DNA from: Nipponacmea schrenckii
Taxonomy: Eukaryota > Mollusca > Gastropoda > Lottiidae
DNA: 64,000 nt
Assembly (NCBI GenBank): GCA_030562195.1
Contig: CM060201.1
Span: 30,796,067 to 30,860,066, forward strand
Reading direction: 5' to 3'
The notes under the pieces were generated by a model. It did no database searches. It saw only the letters and a program-made list of their open reading frames with translations, and was not told the DNA's origin. Made by a program: the position numbers and the translations under genes. This document shows, in pieces, positions 36,331-46,560 of this stretch. Each line of letters starts with the position of its first letter. Position 1 is the stretch's first letter.

Positions 36331-37780
36331 ATTGGTTGCATAACAAAAGAGTTTGAATACATTTGATTTGAAACACTAGGTATTTAGATAAAATAGTTCA
36401 AGAGTGACAAAAACTACAGCATAAATAACCTTTTTTTTAAACTGAATGGTGTAAAAACAAGATTTTCTTTTGCCAAGATCTGTGAATTAACTCATAGCAC
36501 TAAATAGTTAAAGGGAATACCTGGTATGGTATCTAATAATGATGGAATGTATCTCGTAGTGAGTATAATAACATATGAAGGATTCGCTCTAAAAGTGATT
36601 GGTGCGTGAAATATAAAAAAACTGGAAGGTTAAATGGCATAACATGGAAATTGGGGAAAGGGAATATTGTGTTTTGCCAATATATTGTTTTGGATTTCAG
36701 TTTTTATATGCTGTTTGGATTGTTACTTTTTGGTTTATTTATAGGAACAACAATGGATGAATATTGTAGTCCAGAAAGGAATTATGTATTTTTGATTGAA
36801 ATGATTAAGAAAATTGATTCAGATATTGAAAGGAACTGCTAGAAAGGTTATTGTTATAGTTCAATGGTTCTTTTTGACTAATTCTCAGTTTTCAGCAATA
36901 AAACTTCTATTATTATGATTATTTCACAAAAATGTCTTGAAGTCTGGGTAAACGCTCAAAGCAGGAATTAAATTGAAAATTAATATTTGTTTAAGAAAAA
37001 CACATTTGTCTTTGTTTTACTAGATAACTTGTCATCCATTCCAACTGTACAAGTAATGTTGTATGTTTCAAATAGTGATGATTTGTATTTAGAAACATAG
37101 GCATGTTCTCTGTAGGCCGTATGTAGCGCTCTTACCTTGAATTAATTTGAACTTTGGCTAAAGTCTGACTTAACAAAGTTAGCATAAACAACTTTCCTTT
37201 TATACATTTGAAAGTCATAGGTAAGCATGACTTTCAAACAGATCAAGCGGTGCATACTTAAGGTTTGACTTAAGTCTAACTTAAGTTAAGTACGAGCGCT
37301 GCATCTGGCCCTGTCTTTACTATTAACTAAACATTTTTCTTCCATTTTTTTTATGAGCTAACCAGGATACAAGGTAATGATAAATATAAAGTGAGTAGTG
37401 GGATTTGAGATAATTCCTACCTTATCTTATCTGAGGTATTTTATGACTCTAATCTCTTAAAAGCTGGTCATATTTTTTAATGTGTTCTGGTATGATGAAA
37501 GGTCTTATCAGGTTTTTCCCCATTATTTTCAATACTTTCTCCATTTTTTTTATCTGATAGTCTATATGTTATTGCCTCAAAGAACTTCTTGATGAATATT
37601 AAAGATTCACTTTGAAAGGAAACTGCAGACAAGAGGCCCTGAGACCAATTTAAATCCTGATGTTGAGCTACTGATTTCACGACAATAAAAAGAAGCTCAT
37701 GCAGCATTTTAAAGAACATTTTTTTTTTCATTTACAATGTTATATTTTGTTGAAAGCTGAGATTAGTTTATTTGATAGTT
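36331..37780. other. AT-rich intron, nothing recognised
   Basis: Short frames at 36606-36842 (+) and 37477-37731 (-) show no conserved features. Confidence 0.4.
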
Positions 37781-37784
37781 CCAT

Positions 37785-38095
37785 ATGATGAAAACTAAAA
37801 ATATTTTATAAAAGCTGAAATAAGCTCTAAATGATGAAAGCTGAAGAATATTCTATTTGATGAATGATAAAGAAAATGCTATATGATGAAAGCTGAATTG
37901 AGTTCTATATGATAAAAGCTAAAGAAAATTCTATTTGATAAAAGCTAAAGAAAGTTCTATTTGATGAAAGCTGAAATGAGTTATTTATGTTGAAAACTAA
38001 AATGAGTTTTATTTGATAGAAGCTGAAATTAGATGTTTTTATGTTGAACGCTGAATTGAGTTATATTTGATAGAAGCTGAAATGAGTTTTATTGC
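37785..38095. repeat. ~27-bp degenerate minisatellite
   Basis: About ten copies of a unit such as tatttgatgaaagctgaaat plus gagttc, with variable spacing. Confidence 0.85.
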
Positions 38096-38810
38096 CAAAT
38101 TATGAAATTGTCCTTGATTTGAAAGGTAATTGTTGACTAAGGTAGAAATATTGATATTGGTGTTAGGTTGAGTAGTGGTAAGTCTGTATGGTTGAAATTT
38201 TGTTTTATTGTTAGGTTGAGTAGAAGTAAGTATAAGTCTGGATGGTTGAAATTTTGTTTTATTTGGTGGATTTACTTTGATAGATTCAGACAGCCTTTGT
38301 CAACTTTAAAATAAATCTGTGTGTTTTCTTCGATTAATGACTGATCAGTATTGGTTTTAGGAAACTTCATGTTTTTCTTTAATTTCAGATCATTATTGAC
38401 ATTTTTTTTAAATATCATTCAGGAATAACAAACTCAAAGCAGAGCTAAATTAAAGGATTTGTCGATTTGTTTGATGGATGATTAGCTGGGATTCATTTTA
38501 ACAACAAGGTTGTCATTTTATTTGCTTTAATTATAAGGACCTGAAATTTCTAATTTTGTGATTGAAAGAATTTGGTGAGTTATGAATAGCTTTTCCTGAA
38601 ACTTTTTTTCATTAGTATTTTAACAGAATTCTCGGAATTCAACTAACTTTTTTGTGGAGTTAAAAAATTCCATTTCTTTGGCATTTTGTTCAGTTTGGGT
38701 GCTGTTTAGTTGCTATTTATTTGGTTAAAAAAACTGAATTATTTTGTAGCCTTTATTTAAAGATCAGGAGAGGATTTTTCTCATGTTTTTAAAATCTGTA
38801 TCCAATTCTT
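38096..38810. other. AT-rich intron, nothing recognised
   Basis: A short duplicated phrase (gttaggttgagtag, ggttgaaattttgttttatt) occurs at about 38162-38262. Nothing else was recognised. Confidence 0.4.
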
Positions 38811-38998
38811 TTAAAGGATATGTGAAGAGATTTTCAAAAAAGGCTTGAAACCACCTATTTGAAAAGTAAAATCATTCATCTATCGATTGCAACCAATAAA
38901 AAAAATTAGAAATAATTCTAAAATAGCTAAAAATCCTTTTAAAAACACAGGTCTGAAATATGCAAAAATGAAAGGTCGTTTCCGTGACCTTTTGTAAA

Positions 38999-39006
38999 TG
39001 ACGTCA
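38999..39006. promoter_or_regulatory. CRE-like TGACGTCA in the left terminal repeat
   Basis: The palindromic octamer bound by CREB/ATF factors sits at the inner edge of the left terminal repeat, about 50 bases before the THAP start. The same octamer occurs at 40442-40449 and 40661-40668 on the other side, about 100 and 320 bases upstream of the minus-strand exon. Promoter function is inference. Confidence 0.45.
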
Positions 39007-39052
39007 GAGATGCCCAATCTAATTCACCCGCCATATTGTTTACATTGACGTT

Positions 39053-39362
39053 ATGCCGCAGTGTGTGGCCTAAAGATGAACATCTTGTGAAAACTTGGAT
39101 TGTCAAACTGAAGCGGAAGAATTTTTCCCCCACTAAATATTCCAGGCTGTGTTCCGATCATTTTGCAGACGATGCGTATGACCGGAACCCAGTCTTACTA
39201 GCCCAATATGGATATGTGAACGCCAATCCAAAGCTCAAGGCAGGTGCCGTGCCAACCATTTTTCGTGAACCACTTAGGCCTCATGCCAGCATTGACCAGA
39301 AAAACAAAAGAGGCGATCGTCGAAAAGGTGGAGGGGCTTTTGCCAAGAGGCAAAGGTTGCAG
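39053..39362 (+). pseudogene. THAP zinc-finger domain exon, internally deleted
   Basis: THAP domains are sequence-specific C2CH zinc-coordinating DNA-binding domains of about 80-90 residues. The frame from about 39064 reads PKDEHLVKTW, then KYSRLCSDHF (the Cys-x2-His pair), and AVPTIF, the diagnostic THAP terminal motif, near 39247-39264. A basic tail follows and the exon ends at a consensus donor (cag/gtgagt after 39362). Directly upstream, ATGCCGCAGTGTGTGGCC (39053-39070) reads MPQCVA, a typical THAP start, but in another frame and butted against the PKD segment. The stretch of roughly 17 residues that should hold the second zinc cysteine is missing. I infer an internal deletion that shifts the frame, so this copy cannot form a normal THAP finger. 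The exon is oriented away from the left terminal repeat. Confidence 0.85.
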
Positions 39363-39660
39363 GTGAGTTTCAAAATTCTGACTTACACCTACGAATGTTG
39401 AAGATTGAACTGAAGAAGAAATGAGTAGGCCTAGATCTTATAAAGTAAAAGGAACGTACATGGGCTAAGTTAATCCGAGTTATCTGTGGCATAGTATTGT
39501 CAATTTTTTACGAATTTTTATATTTAGGCCTATTGACTAGGCCTATTCTAGGGTCAGAGATCCTTGCTCTAGCTAGGCTATCGTTTCAGTCGGATTCATG
39601 TCTCCCGAATCGGCTACGCACTTTTTGCCTATTTCCTCCCTTACGAATGGATGTCAGCAA

Positions 39661-39985
39661 CAAATATGCACATAAATCTATACTCCAACCCTTTATGGCC
39701 ATTTTCATATAATAAAAATTGGTCTTACCTTCACAACGACCGTCCACTACCATTTTAAAAGTGTCCCTATCACGCCTGAATGCAGATTTCCATTGAAAAT
39801 CAAAACGAGGCTCCACGTTATGTCAATGTTGTACAGTGAAATCATTTTCGAGTTTTGATGGCGTGTGTTAAAATGAATGTTTTAAAATGTATATTGGGTG
39901 GTCTGTGTGAAGGTAAGACCACATTTTATTATATGAAAATGGCCATAAAGGGTTGGAGTATAGATTTATGTGCATATTTATATTT
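39661..39985. repeat. inverted repeat inside the THAP element
   Basis: Arms of about 80-90 bases (catttatggccattttcata region at about 39665-39745, and its inverse at about 39903-39985) are nearly identical over cacataaatctatactccaa and ccctttatggccattttcat. Each arm ends, facing inward, with a donor-like gaag/gtaaga preceded by an exon-like stretch with tttaaaatg (minus strand for the left arm, plus strand for the right). This suggests an inverted duplication of an exon-intron border. Confidence 0.8.
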
Positions 39986-40151
39986 ACCACGACGTGGTTT
40001 TTAGCCACTGCACTGAACGGCAACTGTCGTAATGAAGATAAAAAAAAAGAACCTATAGGCCTACTACGAATTTGAATCAGCAAAGGCCTCTTCCGATCAA
40101 TTTTATTGTTGAGAGCCAATTTAAAAGAGTTTGTGAAAAGTTTTTGCCTAC

Positions 40152-40339
40152 CATGTCGTATTTCCAAGACGGGGATCATCCTCTTCTTCCGTATCTGTGT
40201 CAAGTTCTGATGGATCGGAAGAATCCGACTGGGGGGAGTCTGAAAGCTTGGCAGTTTCGTCAGATATGGAGCGTTTTAATGGTTCGAATTGATATGGCTT
40301 AATTTCTAATGACTCTATACCAGCTGATAAATCCTCCAT
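40152..40339 (-). CDS. partial exon resembling N-terminus of P2X7-like zinc-domain proteins
   Basis: The minus strand is open from ATG at 40339 (an alternative in-frame ATG lies at 40348). The product has an IKPYQFEPL segment, then a Ser/Asp/Glu-rich acidic stretch, then DPRLGNTTW. Many metazoan proteins annotated as P2X purinoceptor 7-like, which contain a cysteine-rich zinc-binding domain related to the P2X7 C-terminus, have this order: YxFEP, acidic region, RLGNxxW, then the cysteine cluster. Here the frame meets TAG after Trp, but a usable donor (catg/gtaggc at 40152/40151) would splice within the Trp codon to a downstream exon carrying the cysteines, which I cannot find. The start lies just inside the right terminal repeat and points inward. 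The assignment is from remembered family patterns. Confidence 0.5.
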
Positions 40340-40430
40340 TGCCCACATATGATCAGAAATTAAAGCGCTAAACTCCCGAAGGTTATAATAATATTAGCTA
40401 GGCTTAGTTCTCCATTTGTTTTTATTTTAG

Positions 40431-40863
40431 TTGGGCATCTCTGACGTCATGCGGTCACGTGATCGCCTAGCTCATTAACGTTCGACTCATGCTAAAGAAG
40501 CCTACTTTGAAAGCCTTTTTTTCTACTCTAAACGTTTTTTGAAAAAAAAAAATTTGTTGGAATTGATAGATATGTTAGTTTACTTTTAAAAATAAATGCT
40601 TTTGATCAAATTCAACGATTTTCATATTTCTTTTCACATATCCTTTTAGTTGGGCATCTCTGACGTCATGCGGTCACGTGATCGCCTAGCTCATTAACGT
40701 TCGACTCATGCTAAAGAAGCCTACTTTGAAAGCCTTTTTTTCTACTCTAAACGTTTTTTGAAAAAAAAAAATTTGTTGGAATTGATAGATATGTTAGTTT
40801 ACTTTTAAAAATAAATGCTTTTGATCAAATTCAACGATTTTCATATTTCTTTTCACATATCCT
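40431..40863. repeat. 219-bp direct duplication of the element's right terminal repeat
   Basis: The segment from ttgggcatctctgacgtcat to cacatatcct is present twice in tandem, starting at 40431 and 40650, and appears identical. The inner copy ends cacatatccttttag, so it lacks the TTAA, while the outer copy ends at the TTAA duplication. Confidence 0.95.
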
Positions 40864-40867
40864 TTAA

Positions 40868-41692
40868 ATATCACATTTGAAATATGTTTATACTTAATAA
40901 ACAATGTTTTAGATTCGAGATAGTCTAGTCTATAATTATAATACTATTCTAAGAAATATCCATTGTTTATGAGCTTGTTTTGTTTAAAATCAGATTTCAT
41001 CGTTCTATATATGGAAATCCATTTTTTAAATCTATTTTAAGTGTGCCAATAATTCTTTCTATATATGGAATAGCAGCTAGCATAACTTCTAATTATGGGC
41101 AAACATGAACTGAAATAAACTCATAAGAAAAAAGGATTAGTAGCTGTATATTTTGCCCACTGTGAACAATACAAGACTGTGGGGTGTATCCCTGTGTTAT
41201 AACAAGAATAATGTCTATCAATAATAAACAGATGTCTGTTGATAATGAAGATAATGTCTACAAAATGTAAGTAAAATCAATTATTTTTTTAGCATCTATT
41301 ATTAACTACATACTGACATGTGGGTGAACCCCTGAGGTTGGTGAAAGCCTAGCTGACAAAAAAAAATATATACACTGTATATATAGACTGACCACCACTT
41401 GAATAGACCATTAGTCAATATCTTCACTAGCATGGAAGTGAATCAGCCAAGGTTTTTGAAAGCCTGGGTTACAATGAATGACCACCTCTTAAAAAGCCTT
41501 AGATTCAATATCTTCTGACTTTAAATTTTCCTTCATTATAGGATAAAGGATCAATTATTTTTTTAGCAATTATTCCATTATTAGATCCACACAAACAAGG
41601 AAGTGAAAGCCTGGCTTGAGTTGACTGACCACCTATTGAAAAGCCTAAGATTCAATAACTCTTCCTTGCATAATTTTTGAATAAGTATTTGG
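40868..41692. other. AT-rich intron with faint repeats
   Basis: A loosely repeated phrase (gaaagcctgg, tgaccacc) appears near 41340, 41450 and 41610. No exon is recognised. Confidence 0.4.
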
Positions 41693-42150
41693 TCCATCAG
41701 ATGATTTAATGTCATTTAGAAAGTGATACATCATAGGATACAGTTGTATTTTTTTTTAGTCCTCATATGAATAATTAGCATTAATGGTACACAGTAAATC
41801 CTTCTGTCATGACTACTAAACATAATGAATCCTTCTGTCTTAACTACAATAATCTGAATCTTCTCCTGTGAACATTAAATACAGTGAATCTTCTCTCGTG
41901 AACATTAAATACAGTCCCATGATCCATCAGATGATTTAATGTCATTTAGAAAGTGATACATCATAGGATACAGTTGTAATTTTTTTTAGTCCTCATATGA
42001 ATAATTAGCATTAATGGTACACAGTGAATCCTTCTGTCATGACTACTAAACATAATGAATCCTTCTGTCTTAACTACAATAATCTGAATCTTCTCCTGTG
42101 AACATTAAATGCAGTGAATCTTCTCCTGTGAACATTAAATACAGTGAATC
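41693..42150. repeat. 230-bp tandem duplication
   Basis: The block beginning tccatcagatgatttaatgt starts at 41693 and again at 41923. Copies differ by only a few bases. The right part of each copy already contains units of the 30-bp minisatellite that follows. Confidence 0.93.
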
Positions 42151-43050
42151 TTCTCTCATGAACATTAAATACAGTGAATCTTCTCTCATGAACATTAAAT
42201 ACAGTGAATCTTCTCTCATGAACATTAAATACAGTGAATCTTCTCTCATGAACATTAAATACAGTGAATCTTCTCTCATGAACATTAAATACAGTGAATC
42301 TTCTCTCATGAACATTAAATACAGTGAATCTTCTCTCATGAACATTAAATACAGTGAATCTTCTCTCATGAACATTAAATACAGTGAATCTTCTCTCATG
42401 AACATTAAATACAGTGAATCTTCTCTCATGAACATTAAATACAGTGAATCTTCTCCCATGAACATTAAATTCATTGAATCTTCTACCATGAACATTAAAT
42501 ACAGTGAATCTTCTCCCATGAACATTAAATACAGTGAATCTTCTCCCATGAACATTAAATACAGTGAATCTTCATGACCAACTAAATACAATGAATCCTT
42601 CTTTCATGACCACTAAATTCAGTGAATCTTTTCCCATGAACATTAAATACAGTCAATCTTCTCTCATGATCACTAAATACAGTGAATCTTCTCCCATGAC
42701 CATTAAATACGATGAATCTTCTCCCATGACCATTAAATACGATGAATCTTCTCTCATGACCATTAAATACAGTGAATCTTCACTCATGATCACTAAATAC
42801 AGTGAATCTTTTCTCATGACCATTAAATATTGTTAATCTTCTCTCATGACCATTAAATAAAGTGAATCGTCTCCCATGACCATTAAATACAATGAATCCT
42901 TCTTTCATAACCAATAACTACAGTGAATCTTCTCTCATGACCACTAAATTCAGTGAATCTTCTCCCATGACCACTTAATACAGTGAATCTTCTCCCATGA
43001 CCACTAAATACAGTGAATCTTCTCCCATGACCACTAAATACAGTGAATCC
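42095..43050. repeat. 30-bp minisatellite
   Basis: About 30 copies of acagtgaatcttctctcatg plus aacattaaat run through the block. The copies from about 42150 to 42440 are essentially identical, and later units carry cc/ct and aac/acc variants. Both strands remain open across the array (for example 42070-42591 - and 42098-42577 +), with decapeptide repeats in each direction; neither has other evidence of being coding. Confidence 0.97.
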
Positions 43051-45065
43051 AATTGAAATGTTGTCTTAATCCTTTTCTCATGTCCGCGCCCAGCCACACA
43101 AGTATGTACACAACAATATCACTTTAAAGGATTAAGGCTTATCAATATACTGAGTATGATTGTTTAAAGCACAGTGGAATGGTTGCAAAACTGAAGGTGA
43201 AAACGCCACTTGTTGACGGTTGTTAGTCTTTCTATAGATACCAGATAAACCGACGTAATTTAGCCTCCAGGCTCAAAATTAGACTAAAGTTTTTGTTATT
43301 GCAGTTAGGATGTTCTTGATCTAACCTGATGACCTCTGCTTTAACCAAAATTCTTCGCTTTCTCACAACGCTGGAGAGGGCAGAAATTTGCTTAATTAAA
43401 GGAGGTTAGGTCAAAGGTTTAATTTGATGAATTTTAGTTCTTAACTGAAAATCAATTAGAAGTAGAGCGTATAGGGAAGGAAACCATGTTTCAAACTTGC
43501 AGACTACCACTTCACTACTTCGTTTATATTCTCTTTTTAATAATATTTTTGGGGATTATACACAGGCGCAGCAGTTGATTTTATTGAATTATTTTCTAAT
43601 CGTGTCTGAAATTATTCCTCAACATTTTGCGATAATGGACCCAGAGTCTGATGTTCAATTAGTAGCTTCACAATGTGATGACTTTGAAGTTGGTGTTCTG
43701 TCACTCAGTCTTCTTGCTTGAGATGGTGAAATACGTACCTTTCAGTCTACTTCCTTCAAATAACATGCTGAATGTCTGCTTTAGAAAGCAATTATTGAGA
43801 GTGGTTTCCATTAGGGCCAATTGCAGCTGTGAGACACCGGTGGAATCCAAGATTGAAGGCTAAGTGACTGATGAGACGTAAAATATTTTGATCCTGAAAT
43901 TGTGAGCGACTTATAGCCGGAATCTAGTTTTGATTTTTTTAGTCTTTTCTTACCCAATTCAGAGAATTCTGACAGTTGAAAAATTTTGAATAGTATCCTT
44001 CATGCTAGAATGAAATTGGGTTGTCCTAGATCATTTTAAGATCAGCAGAATGGTGAAGTACAAATAAGAGGCGACAGAAACTGATGGGCTATTGGAAAAT
44101 CTTATCAACTATCATGTCATCATCTATTCCTCAGTTTCTAGACTGTTAGACCTCTGGCAGTTGTCTATGAAATTATCTGTTTTTAATGATATTATTCTAT
44201 AACATTGATCTATACCATTCTGGACAATCCAAAAATGACATCTTTGTAGACTGGAATTGCCTTAAGGCTCAAATCCAGTCATCAGTTCAATTACCAACAT
44301 ACCACTGACTTAACTGAAGATCAATCCTGTGTCAATATGAACTATTTGAATTTTTAAATGTTTTGTCCATATGACGTCTGCCTCTAAACCACCATATTTA
44401 CTCTCTAATCATTTTCTATAGCCTCCAACAAAATTCATTTCGTCCGACTGCTTATAGAACCATTTATCTTAAATGCTTTAATTGTTGCCATGTTTAAACA
44501 GATTTGGAGTGGAGATTAATTTCTTGTGGTAAATGAAACCACACAATAAATATTTCATTTCTTCACTTTTACATCATTGTGCTAACAAGAATTTTCTATT
44601 TCAAGACAAACAATTCAGTTGTGCCTTGCGGGCTTGAAGGAAGGTTCTATTTCTTCTATCAGCACTATGTTTGATGTATATCTATATTGGAGGTCATCCT
44701 AGATAACATGTTTTCTTGCATGTTAATATAAAATAATTGAATAGCTTTTGATATGTAAAACATTATTTACCCTTAAAATAAATAAGCTTTTCGAATGTTA
44801 TCCCAGCCAGATCCTTGCTTTTCACATAATAATTTCAAACAATATATTCAATTCCCCCCCCCCCCCCTTTATAGATATTCTGACATATTCTAAATCATGT
44901 TGAGATATTCTGAATCATGTTGACATAATCTGAATCATGTATCTCAGAATTAGTTTGATGTAATGAGGTAACTTTTAACCAATTAATCCTTCAATAGCAT
45001 ATTGGAAATAGATAAATAAAACCAATTTTCAAATGATACGAAATAGATTTGCCAAGACAATCATA
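43051..45065. other. intron, nothing recognised except a C14 run
   Basis: No exon or mobile element was identified. A run of 14 cytosines lies at 44854-44867. Confidence 0.4.
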
Positions 45066-45067
45066 TA

Positions 45068-45410
45068 CAGTGATACCCCTCTAAACTGGCAGGCTGTCAA
45101 ACCCATCATAAATGCCAGTTTGAAGGGTTTGCCAGTTTATCCATAGCAGTGGTAACTCATAAGAGTAATTGATTGGTTTAGTGATTAATAAGCACGTGTT
45201 GTATTCATCTTTCATGCAGTCAACAGATTAACTTCAATTAATACGAATACAGAGAGACCAATTAACTATAGATTAACTACTTTGAGACTTGATTTCGATG
45301 CCAGATTGCAATTTAGAGGGGGTGCCAATTTACTGGGGTTTATCTTCTATGTATTATAAAGTGATTCGGCCGGGACTTTTCAAATAAGCCGGTTTGGAGG
45401 GGTTTCATTG
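45068..45410. mobile_element. pogo-like MITE, complete
   Basis: The left end cagtgatacccctctaaact and the right end ggtttggaggggtttcattg are imperfect inverted repeats (CARTGAAACCCCTCYAAACC type). TA flanks at 45066-45067 and 45411-45412 fit the Tc1/mariner superfamily, pogo/Tigger group. At 343 bp with no reading frame it is non-autonomous. The element at 14528-14783 is a diverged relative. Confidence 0.85.
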
Positions 45411-46179
45411 TAGTAACAATTTGCATACCATAATCGTAAAAGGAACATTCAGTCAGTAACACACTGGACTTTTAGTCTAAAATGCTGGTTGGTTCTACCA
45501 TTTCCATTTTATTCACATGGCATACATACTAACAGAAACTGTACACAGGGCCTCAGTTAAATGTCCCATCTGAATGATAACATGGTTTTTCCATGTCAGT
45601 CCTTTCAATCTACATCACTGCCTAACTTGGTTGAAAAATCCCAAAGTTTAGAAAATGTAGATTTAATGAATTTTATTTAAACCCGAAGCAGATAAGCTTA
45701 TTAATTCACAATTTTAAAATGATAATATTAATAACAATGACAAAGAAATGAAATAATATTGATCTTTATTTTTCATGTTCAGCATATTTATTTATCTATT
45801 TAATCCTCTCTTAATCTTACAGCATTTTTTTTGTTTCCATCTTCTGACACGTTATTTCTTAAAGAATTCTTATTTTGCTGTCACTATGGAAACCAATATC
45901 AGATAATAGTATCTATTATATGGGTAATTTGATGTTATTTGGTTTTATTTTACACCATATGAATTGAATTAAATTTCAAAGAATTCTTTATTATTGTGTT
46001 GTTTTTTATCTGTTTATTTCCTAATAACTCCCAAAGAAAATTTTATAAATTCATTAGAAAAAGCTTAAAATTGGATACTCAATTTAAGTATTTATGCTAA
46101 AAGACACAATCAGTTAGGCTTATGTTGTGCGTGAAGATATGGTGACGTTGATAATGTTGAAAATAAAAACAATACAGAT

Positions 46180-46560
46180 AGTATAGAAAGATTAATATGA
46201 AGAATAAGAGTATGGAATGATTTATTTAAAGTATTAGGGTGATAGAATATAGAGTATAGTATGATTAATATAGTATTAAAGTATAGAATGATTAATATAA
46301 AGTATAAAAGTATAGCATGATTAATATAAAGTATAAGAGTATAGAATGATTAATATAAAGTATAAGAGTATAGAATGATTAGTATAAAGTATTTTAAATT
46401 ATGGAATGATTAATATAAGGTACCGGTATTGGAGAATAGAATGATAAAGTATTAGAATAAAGAATGATTAATATAAAGTATAAGAGTATAGAAGATTACT
46501 ATAAAGTATAAAAGTATGGAATGATTAATATAAAAGTATAGAATGATCAATATCCAGAAA
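46180..46560. repeat. ~29-bp minisatellite
   Basis: About 12 units of gtatagaatgattaatataa plus agtataaga, with insertions and deletions. Confidence 0.9.

Larger units (their letters stand above)
38815..40863. mobile_element. TTAA-flanked THAP-containing DNA transposon (Kolobok-like)
   Basis: TTAA occurs at 38811-38814 and 40864-40867. The ends are inverted: aggatatgtgaagag on the left and the reverse complement of cttttcacatatcct on the right. A second inverted block lies ~200 bases inside: atgacgtcagagatgcccaa at 38998-39017 matches in reverse at 40650-40669 and 40431-40450. The full terminal repeats are thus about 203 and 214 bases, conserved at both ends and diverged between. The interior carries a THAP-domain exon (+), a P2X7-like exon (-) and a long inverted repeat. 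Kolobok transposons use TTAA targets and encode THAP-domain transposases, which supports the assignment. P elements also carry THAP but make 8-bp duplications. I see no catalytic domain, so this copy is probably non-autonomous. Confidence 0.85.

Noticed and set aside
38815..40863. P-element superfamily assignment for the THAP transposon
   Set aside because: P elements carry THAP domains but make 8-bp target duplications. Here the borders are TTAA on both sides, which fits Kolobok better.
42070..42591. Open frames of 173 and 159 codons on opposite strands of one minisatellite
   Set aside because: Both follow from a 30-bp repeat without stop codons in those frames. There is no non-repetitive coding flank or splice site.
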